In this document: one piece after another, positions 35,960 to 47,673 of the stretch
How the letters are laid out: every line of letters begins with the position of its first letter
Numbering within the stretch: the stretch's first letter is position 1
Source of the DNA: Oncomelania hupensis
Lineage: Eukaryota; Mollusca; Gastropoda; Littorinimorpha; Pomatiopsidae
Direction: 5' to 3'
Assembly: GCA_036898135.1 (NCBI GenBank)
Contig: CM072511.1
Span: 28,943,182-29,007,181 of the forward strand
DNA: 64,000 bases
Notes under the pieces: model-generated
The model's database searches: none
Seen by the model: the letters and a program-made list of their open reading frames with translations, nothing else
Told to the model about the DNA's origin: nothing
Made by a program: the position numbers and the translations under genes

Positions 35960-37070
35960 GTTGTGTGAACATCGCTATTCTGACAGACTACTTGGCTAAC
36001 TTTTTGTTGGCTTTTAGCAGCACCAACCACAAGGTTTTGTGCACTTTCACTAAGTTTATTTATTATCACTCACATTGCGTGATTCGTGGCCATGCTTTCT
36101 GCGGTGGCTGCTGTCAGATCTATGAATGCCGCACGGAAAAAAAAAAGGACCGCAAAAGAACGTGACTGTGCCTACACCCCCTTTAGTCGATGATTTGAAG
36201 CGGCTTTCCGGTGAAGGGCCAAAAATGTATTCCGTACCATTTGCACAAAGTAAAAGCCTAAGTAACAATAACAAAGGCACGATAACCACCCCCTTAGTAA
36301 CGTATTTTACCACCCATCATACACATTTTATGCGGACAAAGTATTAAAAAGGACATTTCCGAGTTAACTATGTATCCATTAATTATGCACCGACAAGACA
36401 TAAGTTTTGATGAGCTAGACGTTGAGTTCCTATTTCTAAAGAGTCTTAGTATTGTACTGTGTACTGCCGATCAAGACTAAAAACGAGGTTTTAAAAAGGA
36501 CTGTTCTCTTTAGGGTGAAAACATTTAACCATGTCTTTCGCCCAAATACAGGGCCGGAAGTATTTGATTTGAGCAAGCGTAAAATCATATCTCTTCACCT
36601 GCTTCAACAACCGGCATGCACGTTTCCCATTGTTGCAGACGATGATCGACAACTTTGCTCCAAGGCAGAAAAACGGTTAGAACTGAGTAACATTACTGAG
36701 ACCACCAACTTATTTTCCAGTAACCAGCGTGCACTTTCCTACTCCGGCGCGGCGGACTACCATTAAAACCGCGCAAGTAAAACAATACTTTGAAAAGGCT
36801 GTGCTGTGGTCAAACGGCTTGATGACCCTGTCGGCTTGATGAAAGGAGATACAACCTGTCCTTCGGAGAAAACTCCGTCATTGGTCTAAGGTGTTGACAG
36901 GTAAAAGGTTTACAGGCGTTACAAAGGTTTCAAACGGACTTTTCAATAACTGCTGTTCACTCGTCGAGTAACGAATTGACAGGTCCCGAAGAATTGATTC
37001 CGACTTAGGGCGTTTGTAAGCAACGAATTATTGCAACCACTGCACAATACATCATGCACATTTTGCTCTC
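35960..37070. other. Single-copy-looking DNA with an unexplained 104-codon frame
   Basis: The frame 36452-36766 (+) is not low-complexity (for example KIISLHLLQQP, LELSNITETTN) yet matches no domain I recognise and lacks clear splice sites. The interval lies between two oppositely oriented RP copies. Confidence 0.3.
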
Positions 37071-37123
37071 CCGGTCCTGATTTGGCTCGGAGAAGTCCGC
37101 TGGACCTAAAGCAATAATAATGT
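37071..37123 (+). mobile_element. RP family, 3' terminal fragment, copy F
   Basis: ggtcctgatttggctcgg and agtccgctggacctaaagc match the 3' end of copies B and D and end in the same (TAATG)-type tail as copy D. Confidence 0.75.
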
Positions 37124-37170
37124 AATGTAATTTTGCACTCCGCCTACGATGACTATAACTATAGAAGCTA

Positions 37171-37211
37171 CTCTCTCTCTCTCTCTCTCTCTCTCCCCTC
37201 TCTCTCTCTCT

Positions 37212-37245
<34 letters not shown>
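37171..37245. repeat. (CT)n with poly-C interruption
   Basis: CT runs split by CCCC. Confidence 0.9.
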
Positions 37246-37246
<1 letters not shown>

Positions 37247-37553
37247 AAGCTAAAGTCCATAGTCATGATTTCGGAGAAATCCCGAGACAGAAAAATGGAT
37301 TCGAACTGCATAATATAATGACTGTTGTTGTATTGTAGGCACTACTAACACATTCCATCTTTCAGGTGATTGGGAGGGAAGGAAAAGGTAGTACAGATAA
37401 AGAAGGGAAAAGGGAGGGGGTGCAGTTGGATTGGGGAATGTTTGATTTAAACTTTCAAATGGTGGGGGGAAATGGCGGTACAGAGAAAAGAAGAAGGGGT
37501 GGGGGTGTAGATAGGCCGAAATGTCTGAACAGTGTAACGGGGTTTCTGGGCTG

Positions 37554-37556
<3 letters not shown>

Positions 37557-37643
<87 letters not shown>
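37557..37643. repeat. (ATT)n microsatellite
   Basis: About 28 units, then ATG units. Confidence 0.95.
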
Positions 37644-37779
37644 GATGATGATGATTTTGCGATTTTTTTAAATTACTATTTTACGTTCCAATACGGCTAG
37701 CCACGTTTTCTCGCAGTTCTCTCTTGCTCTTTTTAAAATTCATTATCTGTCACCGCTACATTCTAAGCAGAAGACGAGA

Positions 37780-38340
37780 GAGATAGCGAAGAAGAAGAAG
37801 AAGGAGAAAGAAGCGGCAGCAGCAGGAGAAGAGGAAGGAGGAGGCGAAGCGTGGTAACGAAAACCAGACAGTTAATGCGAATGGAAGAAAATGAAAGAGA
37901 AACGAAAGGGTTAACACGAAACAAGAAGAAGATGAAGAAGAAAAAGATGATAATGATGATGATGATGAGGAGGAGGAGAATGAGGAGGATGGGGAGGAGG
38001 ATAGTGATGTAATTTTAAATTCAAATTGAATCCTGTGTGGAATAGAGATCTTCTCTTGTGCGGTAGACCTGGAGTTCTGGCCACATGAAAGAAGAGTAAA
38101 AATGCTGCTGCTGCTGCTGCTGTTGCTAGTGATGACGATGATGATGATGATTTTTTTTAATTGTGGCTAGGGAGGTTGATTAGTCTCCATAACCCCCGCA
38201 CCTTGTCAAATGCTCACGGCGCTTAATCAGAAGTGGCACTGCGCTATACAAATAGCCACCTGATGGTAATGATGATAGTGATGATGATGTTGTAGTTGAT
38301 GACGACGACGACGATGATAATGGTGATGAGCGAATTCTGT
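37780..38340. other. Purine-rich GAA/GAG and GAT tracts with a retroposon tail scrap
   Basis: GAAG/GGAG-rich DNA at 37780-38000. At 38150-38270, ggcgcttaatcag..gcgctatacaaat resembles a retroposon 3' end. No gene. Confidence 0.45.
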
Positions 38341-38687
38341 GTAGAAGAAGAAAAAGACCATGTTCTTTTTGGTGCTACCGACCTTTTGCGCTCATTCGAC
38401 CTAAATTGATTTTGGCATGAATGTAAAGTTGTCCAGAAGGGTTGGAGGTGGGCACAAGAAGATTAGGCACTATAAGTGTGACTTCGCACATGACGCATAA
38501 CTTAACCTACTGTGTGTAGGTGTATTTCTCTATCAGTGGCTGCCCCCGTGCCACAAAGAATATAAAAGGAGACAACTCATACATGCAAAAGGGACAATAT
38601 CAAAGCGGCCACGGAGTGGAGTAAAAACAAAACAAACAAACAAACAAAAACTTGACCGGGCAGATCTGTGAACACCTTAGCGTAATT

Positions 38688-38690
<3 letters not shown>

Positions 38691-38774
<84 letters not shown>
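38691..38774. repeat. (CT)n microsatellite
   Basis: About 42 units. The flank tgtaaagttgtccagaagggttggaggtgg at 38425 recurs in reverse complement at 38800-38830. Confidence 0.95.
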
Positions 38775-38777
<3 letters not shown>

Positions 38778-38846
38778 ATTGCCTAATCTTCTTGTACCCA
38801 CCTCCAACCCTTCTGGACAACTTTACACTCATGCCAAAATAAATTT

Positions 38847-38850
<4 letters not shown>

Positions 38851-38883
<33 letters not shown>

Positions 38884-38914
38884 CCCCCCCCCCCCCTCTC
38901 TCTCTCTCTCTCCC
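38851..38914. repeat. (CT)n with poly-C interruption
   Basis: CT runs around CCCCCC. Confidence 0.9.
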
Positions 38915-39399
38915 TCCCTTCCTCACACGCATGCAGTAACCATAACAGACATTACTTTCAACCCCACTCAAACAAAAGCAAACAAAAATAACATTACTGA
39001 AATACCCAACATTAAGCCAAAAATGATCAAGGTCATAATTACCAGCGCTTTCGACGCACCATAAGCCCAAAAGGCAGCAAACAAGGTCAAATGAGGGGTG
39101 GACCTTGACACAATTATTGTATTGACAGCTAAGTGTTACTAAATATTTCCGGTTGGGTTTCGATTTTACCCTTAGCGAGCAAAGCTTTCTATCGCAGCTC
39201 TTTGAGCGATGTTGCGCCATCACGAACAGGGTCCAGTAATAGGTCTTGAGCACAGGTTACTCAGGTGAGAGTTACAATGGAGAGATCCCTTCTCCCTCTC
39301 TCTACCCCATACCCATCCGCCCGTTCCTCTCTTGCACCATTGGCATCAGTTTTTTCTTTGCAAGTTAGGATCTTGCCAGAGGTTCAGTAATATTGATGT

Positions 39400-39652
39400 T
39401 TTACCGCTTTTCGTTCTTATATAGCGTTCTTCCAGCTCAAGAGCTGCTCAAGGCGCTGGCCGATACAGGATCTAACTCAAGCCGCACGAGCTAGGCGCAT
39501 CGTCTGACGCCTAGACGACCGAGCACAATTGTGGGCGACCGGGAATGGTTGGAAGAAGGGACCTTAGTGCTTGCTGGGCGTATAGATGTAGCTGCCACTA
39601 ACTCGTGTAGGACATGAGCGTCAGGATCTTTAAAGTCCGTGCGATGGAATGC
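39400..39652 (-). mobile_element. SINE family S3, 5'-truncated copy
   Basis: It has the 3' block (cagctcaagagctgctcaaggcgctggcc) and body to ggatctttaaagtccgt; the head is missing. Confidence 0.8.
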
Positions 39653-39659
39653 TGATGGA

Positions 39660-40813
39660 AATAATGAGGAGAGTGGTGGTGAAATGATAACGATGATGAT
39701 GATAATGATGATGGCCGTGGTGGAGGTGGTTATGGTAATAGATTTCGCAACATATTGATTGATATAACACTTAATACACTACAACACACTACACTACAAT
39801 ACAATTCAAAACATCTTTCACATTATACATACAAGCGGAAAATTGCTTTTGGCACTGAGCGCAAACATTACATAAAATAGTAAATGAATAAAAATAAAAA
39901 TGTCCACGCTTACAACAGTCATGCATGGCTCTGCTGGAAATATTCTCACTCTCTCTCTCCCTCCCTCCCTCCCTTTCGCCTTTATCCATGCTGACACATC
40001 CACACACGCCCACATGTGTACATACACACTAAGTAATATGTCAATACAATGTATAAATAAATACATAATAAATACACATAGCAGTAACATAATGATAATC
40101 ATGTTTAAATTTACTTGCACATAAACACACACTCATATACATAATGACTATATAACGAATACATAAAGTATCCGTGTATCCATAATGCAGAATAATCAAC
40201 ATTCATTAAATTGAGTACACCCATGTACATGCACACACATAGCTTTACCCCATCACATGCCACCTGCACTATACAGACCATCAACTCATTAAAAGTGATA
40301 AGCATGACTACAACATCTATAGGAGAGCATACAATCATCAAAATAAATATGAACGTTAAGATTTCGGTTAAACAAACAAACCGGCTTGGCTGACTAGGCT
40401 AACAAGGGCCATTTACTTTTGAGCACAGGTCCCGCGCAGTTTGTGTTGTGAGTTAGAATGTTCGGAGTGACCGTCATCCCTTTTAAACATGTTCTGGTCT
40501 ATGTGGCTCAGTTTCGTGCATTGGACACATTTATATTTATTCAATAATGACGACGGGAAAGAAAAAAATGCAGTGTCTATAACGTGATAACCTTCTCAAC
40601 CTTGTAGACCTAGTCCATTCGACTTCCTAGGAAAAGAGGCCGTTCTTAATCTCTGGAAGTTTAAAGCTAACTAAGCTAAGGAGATTCACTTTCGGCAATC
40701 TTACGACCAAGAGCATCATTACTGCTAGGAAGTGCAGTGATGTTGCTAGAAATTTTCAGCATTTCACCGATTCAGTCACAAACCTTTAGGACATTTTGAA
40801 AATCTTTTGGCCA
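39660..40813. other. Unassigned AT-rich DNA
   Basis: No gene recognised. The small frames are AT- or ACA-driven. Confidence 0.4.
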
Positions 40814-40882
40814 TCATTTTGCCTTCTTTCCAACACCAAACGAGAGGCCACTGACAAGTTTCGGTTTCTTTTTCGGCGGCAT
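40814..40882 (-). CDS. Candidate short ORF or first exon, lysine-rich start
   Basis: On the minus strand an ATG (40880-40882) opens 22 codons beginning MPPKKKPKLVSGLSFG and ending KKAK before TGA at 40814. The basic KKKPK run is nuclear-localisation-like. It sits in DNA free of obvious repeats, and CCGG/ETS-like tccgg motifs lie just upstream (about 40910). It may be a short first exon read past its donor, a micropeptide or chance. There is no database evidence. Confidence 0.2.
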   Translation of the reverse strand: MPPKKKPKLVSGLSFGVGKKAK

Positions 40883-40889
40883 TTCGAAA

Positions 40890-41612
40890 ACAAAAAGTTT
40901 TATTGCCGGAAGCACGCCGTTCGCAACAAGGGGAGTTACTCTAACTCTCTCTGCTGATGTATGTCTCGTCTGCTTGGCGATTCCGACACGCGATGTCCCA
41001 ACAATAACTCATAACACCTTTATTTATCCGATAGGAAATTAATATGGCCAGAAGCAATAACGACGAAACAGACATGAGACAAGCAAAAAACGGCCAAAGG
41101 GTGGCCGATTGAGGCATAAAACCTTAGGACAGCGGGCCGATCAGAACATGACTCTTTCCGACATTTTTAAATTTTATCGGTGAATGTCCGATTTGCCGAC
41201 GAAAACGACATCACTGGAAGTGACCACTACCGTATGCGCCCTGGCCATTATTCTCGGATTGTTCCACAAGAAGCCGGGTCATTCGTAGGTTAAACGTCGA
41301 TTCGATCTCACTTCATTAATACTTATCTCACCAGTCGCGGCTATAAACCCCGCCAGTGTCTGTGTGACGTTCTATTGGCCGTCCGATGTGGCTTAAATTG
41401 GACCCAAACGGAGTGGAGTGTCTGAGATATCCGAGAATCAGATCTATCAAGCGTAATTTATATCCGAGAGAGTCATCAGGTTCAAGCAGCTGCAGGCTTG
41501 GGTATTGGCGTATGCTTCAATGGTCTAAGAGACTCAGATTGAATTGGCCATTCCCCCCCCCCCCCCCTACCAGTCACAATCTTGCAAGCCCTTAGCTCGA
41601 GTGCGTTAAGCG
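40890..41612. other. Repeat-poor sequence, possible regulatory DNA
   Basis: Higher CpG and several CCAAT/ATTGG strings are seen, but no confident promoter element. Confidence 0.25.
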
Positions 41613-41655
41613 AGCGTTGTGGCCAAGTGGTCTAAGGCGGGACTTACTTGCCTGG
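41613..41655 (+). mobile_element. SINE S1 head fragment
   Basis: agcgttgtggccaagtgg and taaggcgggac match the S1 head and stop at ttgcct. The remainder of an S1 copy resumes at 42474, so this may be the left half of a split insertion. Confidence 0.65.
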
Positions 41656-41808
41656 TACCTGAGGTAATACACATTGCTGCGATCGGTAGAAAGTATCGCC
41701 AAAACTCTCGCTATCAGCAGGTGACAGGTGAAAGTATTCCCTCATCCCTTCAAAATATACTGTTGACTCGCTGCTTACCGCGGATGTGAACCGCAGTACT
41801 GTTTAAAA

Positions 41809-41922
41809 GTGACGGAAAGAGCGGAATATTGCTACAAGGGTTCGGGTAAGGGTTAGTTGTAGATCTATCCCTAGCCCTTGCCCTAACCCTTTTCTCTACA
41901 AAAAGGCTCTTTTTCCGTCCCA
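41809..41922. mobile_element. Imperfect palindrome with telomere-like core
   Basis: The arms carry gacggaaa(a)gagc at the outside, and aagggtt.ggg.aaggg.tag inside paired with ccctagcccttgccctaac. The centre is agatct. It resembles a foldback or MITE; the AGGGTTAG/CCCTAACCC strings look telomeric but are few and inverted. Confidence 0.55.
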
Positions 41923-42237
41923 TTTGCCTTCTTGGATTCTTAAATTGTATGAAACCAAGTGAGGGCACTATCCGGCGTCAATAAACGGTTCGAAAAGATT
42001 CTCAAACGGTTCGTAAAAGACAGTTGACCTAGAAACAAATACAGCGTGACCTAATAATCGCCTAGGGGAGACGAAACTTTTCCGTTTCTAGTCTTTCAGC
42101 GACACTATAACTGAGCAGGCTGCTAACCTCGCCAAAGTATCCCTACAAGGGACAAGGGACATACTTTGGCCTGCTGCGCAGCGTGTGCCCGGAGTATACT
42201 TATTTTCGATCGTAGCTATGTGCAATGGGTGTGTACC

Positions 42238-42473
42238 TTCCTATCCTATCCTATCCCGTAACTCAAAGGTCGTTGGGGCACCACAGATGGATCGTTTAAC
42301 CAGCATACTCCATCTTTCTCTGTCCTCAGCAACCCTCATGGCTTCGCTCAGTGTCAAGCAAGTCCATTCTCGAATGTTGTCCTCCCACCTCTTTTTCTGT
42401 CTCTCTCTTCTTCTGCCTCTTTGCACAGTGCCTTGCGGGATGGTCTTTGCAAGGCCTGATGCTCTGGTAATGT
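42238..42473 (-). mobile_element. RTE-like LINE 3' end, minus strand
   Basis: The minus-strand frame reads ASGLAKTIPQGTVQRGRRRE, KKRWEDNIREWT, SEAMRVAEDRERWSMLVKRS, the terminal RT region. The (ATAGG)n-type tail is at 42240-42255. The frame continues without a stop through about 80 codons. Confidence 0.75.
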
Positions 42474-42766
42474 TACCTTGTACACAGGATAAAAAAATCA
42501 ATGGCGCCTGACAGGTGTGAGATCGATCCCGCCTCTAGGCTTTATGTTTCTCCGAATATTATTTACTTTCATTACTTTCAACTGGGGCAACGTCTCAGGG
42601 GTTCTCTCCGGGTACAACGGCTTGCTCCCCCAGCAAAATTTAAAAATCCCACTACTATAATATTAGGTAGATTGGGTTTTGGCGCGCCACAGGCTGCCAC
42701 TATGCCTTCTTCACCAGTCCAGAATTTTCCGATAAAAAAGGACAATAAAGTGTCCCCCAAAAAAAC
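42474..42766 (+). mobile_element. SINE S1, headless copy
   Basis: It starts in the middle of the S1 head (ccttgt.cacagg) and continues through the full body to the poly-A region. Confidence 0.75.
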
Positions 42767-43065
42767 CAACCATGCATCCGAAGGACCTGGTTTGATTAAC
42801 TGTTACCCCACCAGTCCTTTGTACTAATAAACCTAAAACGTCTTGGGCAGTGGAAATACTTTCAGTACCTACATTTGCTCGCGACGGAAAAACACATCAA
42901 CAGATTGTGAAAACCATAATTAATAATAATAATATTGGATGCTACATGCGCCTTGTTCCTAAATAAGACTCAAAGAGCGGCGATCTGTAACCAACATACA
43001 CGCTACCCATGTTACAGACACTCCTACATCATCAAACACATATTCATCACTCATACATGTGGTGT

Positions 43066-43362
43066 AAAAGGTGTAAAGGTAAAGGTGGTCCCATAGCCTT
43101 GTGGCCGTAGGGGAGCGTGATGTTGGAGATCACGCTTATCTTGGGCCAGGGTAATGAGGGTGATGCCCATCTCTCTCCCTCGCTGCTTTACCTTCCCCAC
43201 CCTTAAGAGAGTAGGTACTCGGTCACAGTTGAGTCAGCTGGGGGGCGTTGTTTTTTGTCGCTTCACGTTTTGCGGTCACCCATCCAAGTGCTAACCGCAC
43301 TGGACGGTGCTTAACTTGCGACACAGTAGCGAGTGCTCCAACCACTGCGCTATCCGACACCC
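43066..43362 (-). mobile_element. Composite tRNA/5S-like SINE, family S2, copy 2
   Basis: It is the reverse complement of 1705-2000: tail (GTAAAG)n at left, body, 5S-like ggtcacccatccaagtgctaaccgc at about 43276-43300, and tRNA-like ccactgcgctatcc at right. Confidence 0.75.
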
Positions 43363-43423
43363 CGTGGTGTAAAGGCAGGTCGCTATTAGAATCAAAATTG
43401 AATGTTATTTTTGAAACGTTAGA

Positions 43424-43606
43424 TATTAAAATTGCCTCCATTACCATTTCTGAAGGAAGGGATGAAACCGGAGTACCCGAAGAAAACCTTCGATGTACTG
43501 AAACGTCTTGTACTTAATTCTCACTTAAGTTCATCGTATGCTGGGATCGAACCCGCGTCCTTCGGTATAAGAAACCAACACCTTTTCCACTGTGCTACCA
43601 GACTTC
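43424..43606 (-). mobile_element. SINE family S5, copy 2
   Basis: The B box (gggatcgaacccgcg, about 43543) and the body with ggagtacccgaagaaaacc match the copy at 14318. The A-box region is decayed. Confidence 0.7.
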
Positions 43607-43609
43607 TTC

Positions 43610-44413
43610 TGATCTGTGTTGTCTTGGGTCTTTGCTCAATCCCTAGGTTTATGACCCGTATCCGTTTGCATTCTTCCACTCTGGTATTCTCCACCTTCAC
43701 CACATTCCAGTTTCTTCTTCTTCTTCATTTGTCCAGTTGATTCCTAGGAGGACGTCTGCGGACCCCTATACTTGCGAACTCTTGCCCTGGGTTTACAGGA
43801 GTGCAATGAGAGGGGAAATAATCTCTCGAGAGAGGTCATCACATTTATTTCCCTTGGGTCCTGAAAGTGATCGGTTTTGAACAGTAACGAACTTTTGAAA
43901 GTCCATGAATTTTTATTTTATTTCATTTAACTACTAGCTCCGATGTGTTTTAGAATTTAATTGTATTGCCATACGGCATGTTTTTAATGCTTTTGATCAT
44001 TTGTGTGGTATGTATCTTGAGTTGTTGTTTTTTTTAAATAAAATTTAAATCTTACCACGTTAGACTTGTTGTAATTTCACTGTCTAAATAGCCATTCTAC
44101 ATTTTGTAAGGCTGTGGCAGTATAAATATGGAAATAACTCAACATCACCAGCTCCTTCCCAATCCTCTTCTAGGCCCCAAGTGTTGATGAAGAACAAGAA
44201 CAAGGTCCAGAAAATAGAAGAGGACTGCAAATATAAAGCTTAACTTTAAGATTGAAGCTACTATAAAGACGTTGGGACGGGATTGATAATTGCAGGCTGC
44301 ATATGTAGGTTTGGGGAGCCTGAAAGGCTTTACAATAATAAAGAGGAAAAGGAGAAAGGGGGGGGGGGTAGGAAAAAGAAAGAAGAAGAAGGAGTAGAAA
44401 TAATACACGTTGC
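43610..44413. other. Unassigned, no gene seen
   Basis: No motif or repeat recognised except a GAAGAA/GGGGG tract near 44345-44400. Confidence 0.4.
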
Positions 44414-44910
44414 GGTTTTGCATCTTATTTACCCGTCGTGTGAAGAAAACTACCCATATTACACAAAGAAGAGGATATTCACATTAATACGTCATATGAA
44501 GAAAACTACCCATATTACACAAAGAAGAGGATATTCACATTAATACGTCATATGAAGAAAACTACCCATATTACACAAAAAAGAGGATATTCACATTAAT
44601 ACGTCATTTGAAGAAAACTACCCATAGCGGAAACGTAAAAGAGTCCAAAACATGTGCAGCTTTATCTCTCTGTCATGTGTGTGTGTGGGTGTGTGCGCGT
44701 GTGTGTGTGTGTATGTGAGAGAGAGAGGTAGAGAGAGATTGCTTGGTAGACTATACACATTTAGCCATACAATTCAACTCGGTGTTATTTATTAACATCA
44801 TAGGATTTCAAGGACATCTTTTGCAGGACTTCTAGAGGTTCTCATTATTTTGATACTATCACTTTACTCTGACTCTGTAATACTGAAAAAAGTAAATAAA
44901 AGAAAATATC
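44414..44910. repeat. Dispersed duplication DD1, copy 2, with internal 56-bp tandem expansion
   Basis: It is homologous to 5769-6155. Units of exactly 56 bp start gaagaaaactaccc at 44442, 44498, 44554 and (partial) 44610. The rest matches the first copy including the GT/GA tract and gaaaatatc end. Confidence 0.8.
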
Positions 44911-45293
44911 AACAAAAGGGTGATGAACTGCGCCTCCAAGGTACCCACAATAGTTCCAGCGCTAGCAATTTTCTTGAAAATAATTCGCTGCGACCGTGTG
45001 TATGTGAGTGTGTGTGTGTAGGTGGGTGGGGGTGTGCGTGTGTGTGTGTTGTGTGTGTGCATATTTGTGTGTGAATAGACCTCAACACGATTTGTAAATG
45101 TGTGTAGTACTTGCCTGGAAATACATTGTATATTGCATGCCATCTTTTTTGTTACAAACAGATGAGTTTGAGCTATTGTTGTGTAAGTGTCAATATCTTG
45201 TATAAGTGTGTTTTTTTTAAAGTGTAGTCACATTTTTGCTTTTACGTTAACATATGAAATAATGAATGTTAGGGTGGTTGTTAACTAGCGTAC

Positions 45294-45839
45294 AAATTTA
45301 GTGCTTTAAATTCCCACTGTCGCTATCTTTCTCCTTTGTTCTTTCTCATTCCTACTCTGTTCTATCAATCTACTATACTATCATCTTCTTCGCTAGACCA
45401 GTCACCTACCTTTTTTTCTTGAAACTCTTCCGGGACAAAACTCCTCATTTGTGTGTGAGGTCTGTTCGATCAGCTTGGGAATATTGAACGCTTTCTGCCA
45501 AATGGTCACTGGGGCTTCCTATGATATTATTATTTGGCAATGTAGGCATTTTATATGTATGTGTTTTGTTGATATTTTATAATGATGGTTGTATTCTATT
45601 TTGTTTTTGTAAATGGGGGTTCAGTAAATTAAAGTATAGCCTCAGCGTCCCCTGCGTGGGATGTCTTTATTGTAAAGTGACCGGCTGGTGGAGTGCCTTC
45701 AGTGTAACCACTAGGGTTGTTTCGGCAGATCTTTTATGCAGATCAGGGGCGAGTCCTCTTTCAGCGAAGTTGTGGTCTTGATTTTGTGGTCCTGATTCGG
45801 CTCTTTGCAGTCCGCTGGACCATTTAAGCAATGAATAAC
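45294..45839 (+). mobile_element. Retroposon family RP, copy A (5'-truncated)
   Basis: It starts at aaatttagtgctttaaattccc without the TATA-like motif and ends gtccgctggaccatttaagc with an (AACT)n tail. The frame 45521-45781 is open and aligns with the copy D frame. Confidence 0.8.
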
Positions 45840-45910
45840 TAACTAACCGTGGCGTTGATCTTCTAATCAGTTCTTGTTTGCTGTGCGCATACCTTATCGG
45901 ATGTCATTGT

Positions 45911-46325
45911 TTATTTTTCAGTAGGCATCAGCTCCCTATGAGGGTTTGTTTTTTTAATCTCTCTTCGTTTGTCACACCGGTTCAAACGTTCAGGTGTGAT
46001 CCACGGATTCTTCTTTGGGCGGTGCTTGCCAAGGATCTCAGTGGCGGCATTTGTAAAAGCTGAGTTGAAAGTGGTGGTCGTGGTGTTGACATCTACTTCA
46101 CCAGCTCCACAAATGAGTAATGGTGCAAATTTCCCTCCAATTTTGGCTTGGAATATTTCTGCCACCTCCGGGTCTTGCAGTTTGTCCAGGTCCAATTTCA
46201 GTCTAGTGCAATTTGCTGTGTTTACTCTCTTCAAGTGGAGCCGGAGAAACATCATCACGATGTCTGCTCCTGAAAAAGTGCGTGTCATGCAACGAGTACA
46301 GTGTAGCTTGCCTTGGCCCCGAGCA
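45911..46325 (-). mobile_element. LINE ORF fragment between endonuclease and RT (RTE-like)
   Basis: The minus-strand frame reads LKLDLDKLQDPEVAEIFQAK, ATEILGKHRPKKNPWITPE and CDKRREIKKT. This is the linker that follows the endonuclease in RTE-type LINE ORFs. It is truncated at both ends. Confidence 0.65.
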
Positions 46326-46329
46326 CGTG

Positions 46330-47440
46330 TTCGTTGAACCTATATATAGTAACGTGAGGTTTCTCCGCCCTGGCCGGTGACTCCGTGGTAGAAGACTTTC
46401 GCCCAGTGATGCCGTGGTGACATCACCCCTGTTAGTCGCCTCTGATATATGAAGGACATTGGGATAGAGAAGCATCGTCTCGGCCAGAAGAAAAAATTGG
46501 AATAGTAGCCAAAGAACAAGAATGGTGAGGCTTTAGGAAGAAGAAGACGATGAATGAAGGCTTTGGTGAGAAGTCTCGAGTGATGCAAGAAATAGAAGGC
46601 GGAGAGGAGCAGGAGGAGGAGGAGGAAGAAGAACAGGAGGAGGAAGGAGAAGATGAAAATTATATGGAAGACTACACGTGTAGGATTTACAGTGAGACAT
46701 GTAAACGTTGGTGTGAAGTGTGAGAAAGGGTAGGCAGGAAATCCATTATTGATTGGGGTCGACCAAACCGCACATCCACAATGATTTTTATGAAGGATAC
46801 TGAGTATCTGAAGTACAGGAAGGACAAGCCATCAGAGTGATACTCTCTGAGCACACTGTAAGGTGTATATTAAGCTGAGTTATCTGGAACGTACTAAAGC
46901 GCATCAATCCGTCTTTGCGCATCATGAGTAGAAAGTGAGTATCTGGAGCATTCCAGAGGCAGCCAATCCGATGTACAATTTTTGAGCACCCTGAGGATCA
47001 AACCTTGTTAGGGCTGCGCCAGCATATTTTGTCCTGTTCAGACCAGTGTTTAGTCTGTAATAGCTTGTATACATATTATTATCAGGGACGCCTAGGAACG
47101 AGTTGCTGTTGGTGACAATGATAATGCCATTTTTACACTAGCGCGGCCATGCAGTTGTTAGTAATGAATCTAATGATACCGTTGTTGCTATTGTTGCGTG
47201 TTGTTGTTGTAGGTAGTGGTGTTGTGGTGGTGGGGGTGGAGGTGGGGGCGGCGGGGTGTGGTGGGGGGTATGGTAGGTGGGTTTGGGTTTTGTAATTGTT
47301 CTGATGATGGAGGGGTGACGATGATGAAGATGGTGGTGATGATGATGATGATAATGATGATAATAACGACGTCAATTTTAGTGCACGCGCTGCTGCTGAT
47401 GGTGATAGAGATGAAAGGTAAGAAGTTAATAATGTTGGAA
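46330..47440. other. Non-coding, GAGGAG- and GTGG-rich
   Basis: Purine-rich at 46600-46660 and GGTGG/GATG-rich at 47200-47360. No gene recognised. Confidence 0.45.
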
Positions 47441-47673
47441 ATATACTACTCAAAATAATACAAGGGCCACTTGGACATATGGGTCTCTCTTTAAATCAGA
47501 AACACAAATTCAATTTATTAGTTCATCATATTTTATTGCGATCATTTCTGCATCAATAACAAAAAAGATTTGAGACATCAGTCGCTTAAAATTCGAGTAA
47601 ATTCAATTTAACTGGACATACCCCTCATTTACAAAATCAAAACTTTAGAAACCAAAACCAAAAATCTATAGAG

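Noticed and set aside
36452..36766. Host protein-coding gene
   Set aside because: The frame is not low-complexity but has no recognised domain, splice sites or promoter; kept only as an unexplained frame.
41836..41891. Interstitial telomere array
   Set aside because: Only two or three TTAGGG-like strings in inverted arms, not a tandem array.
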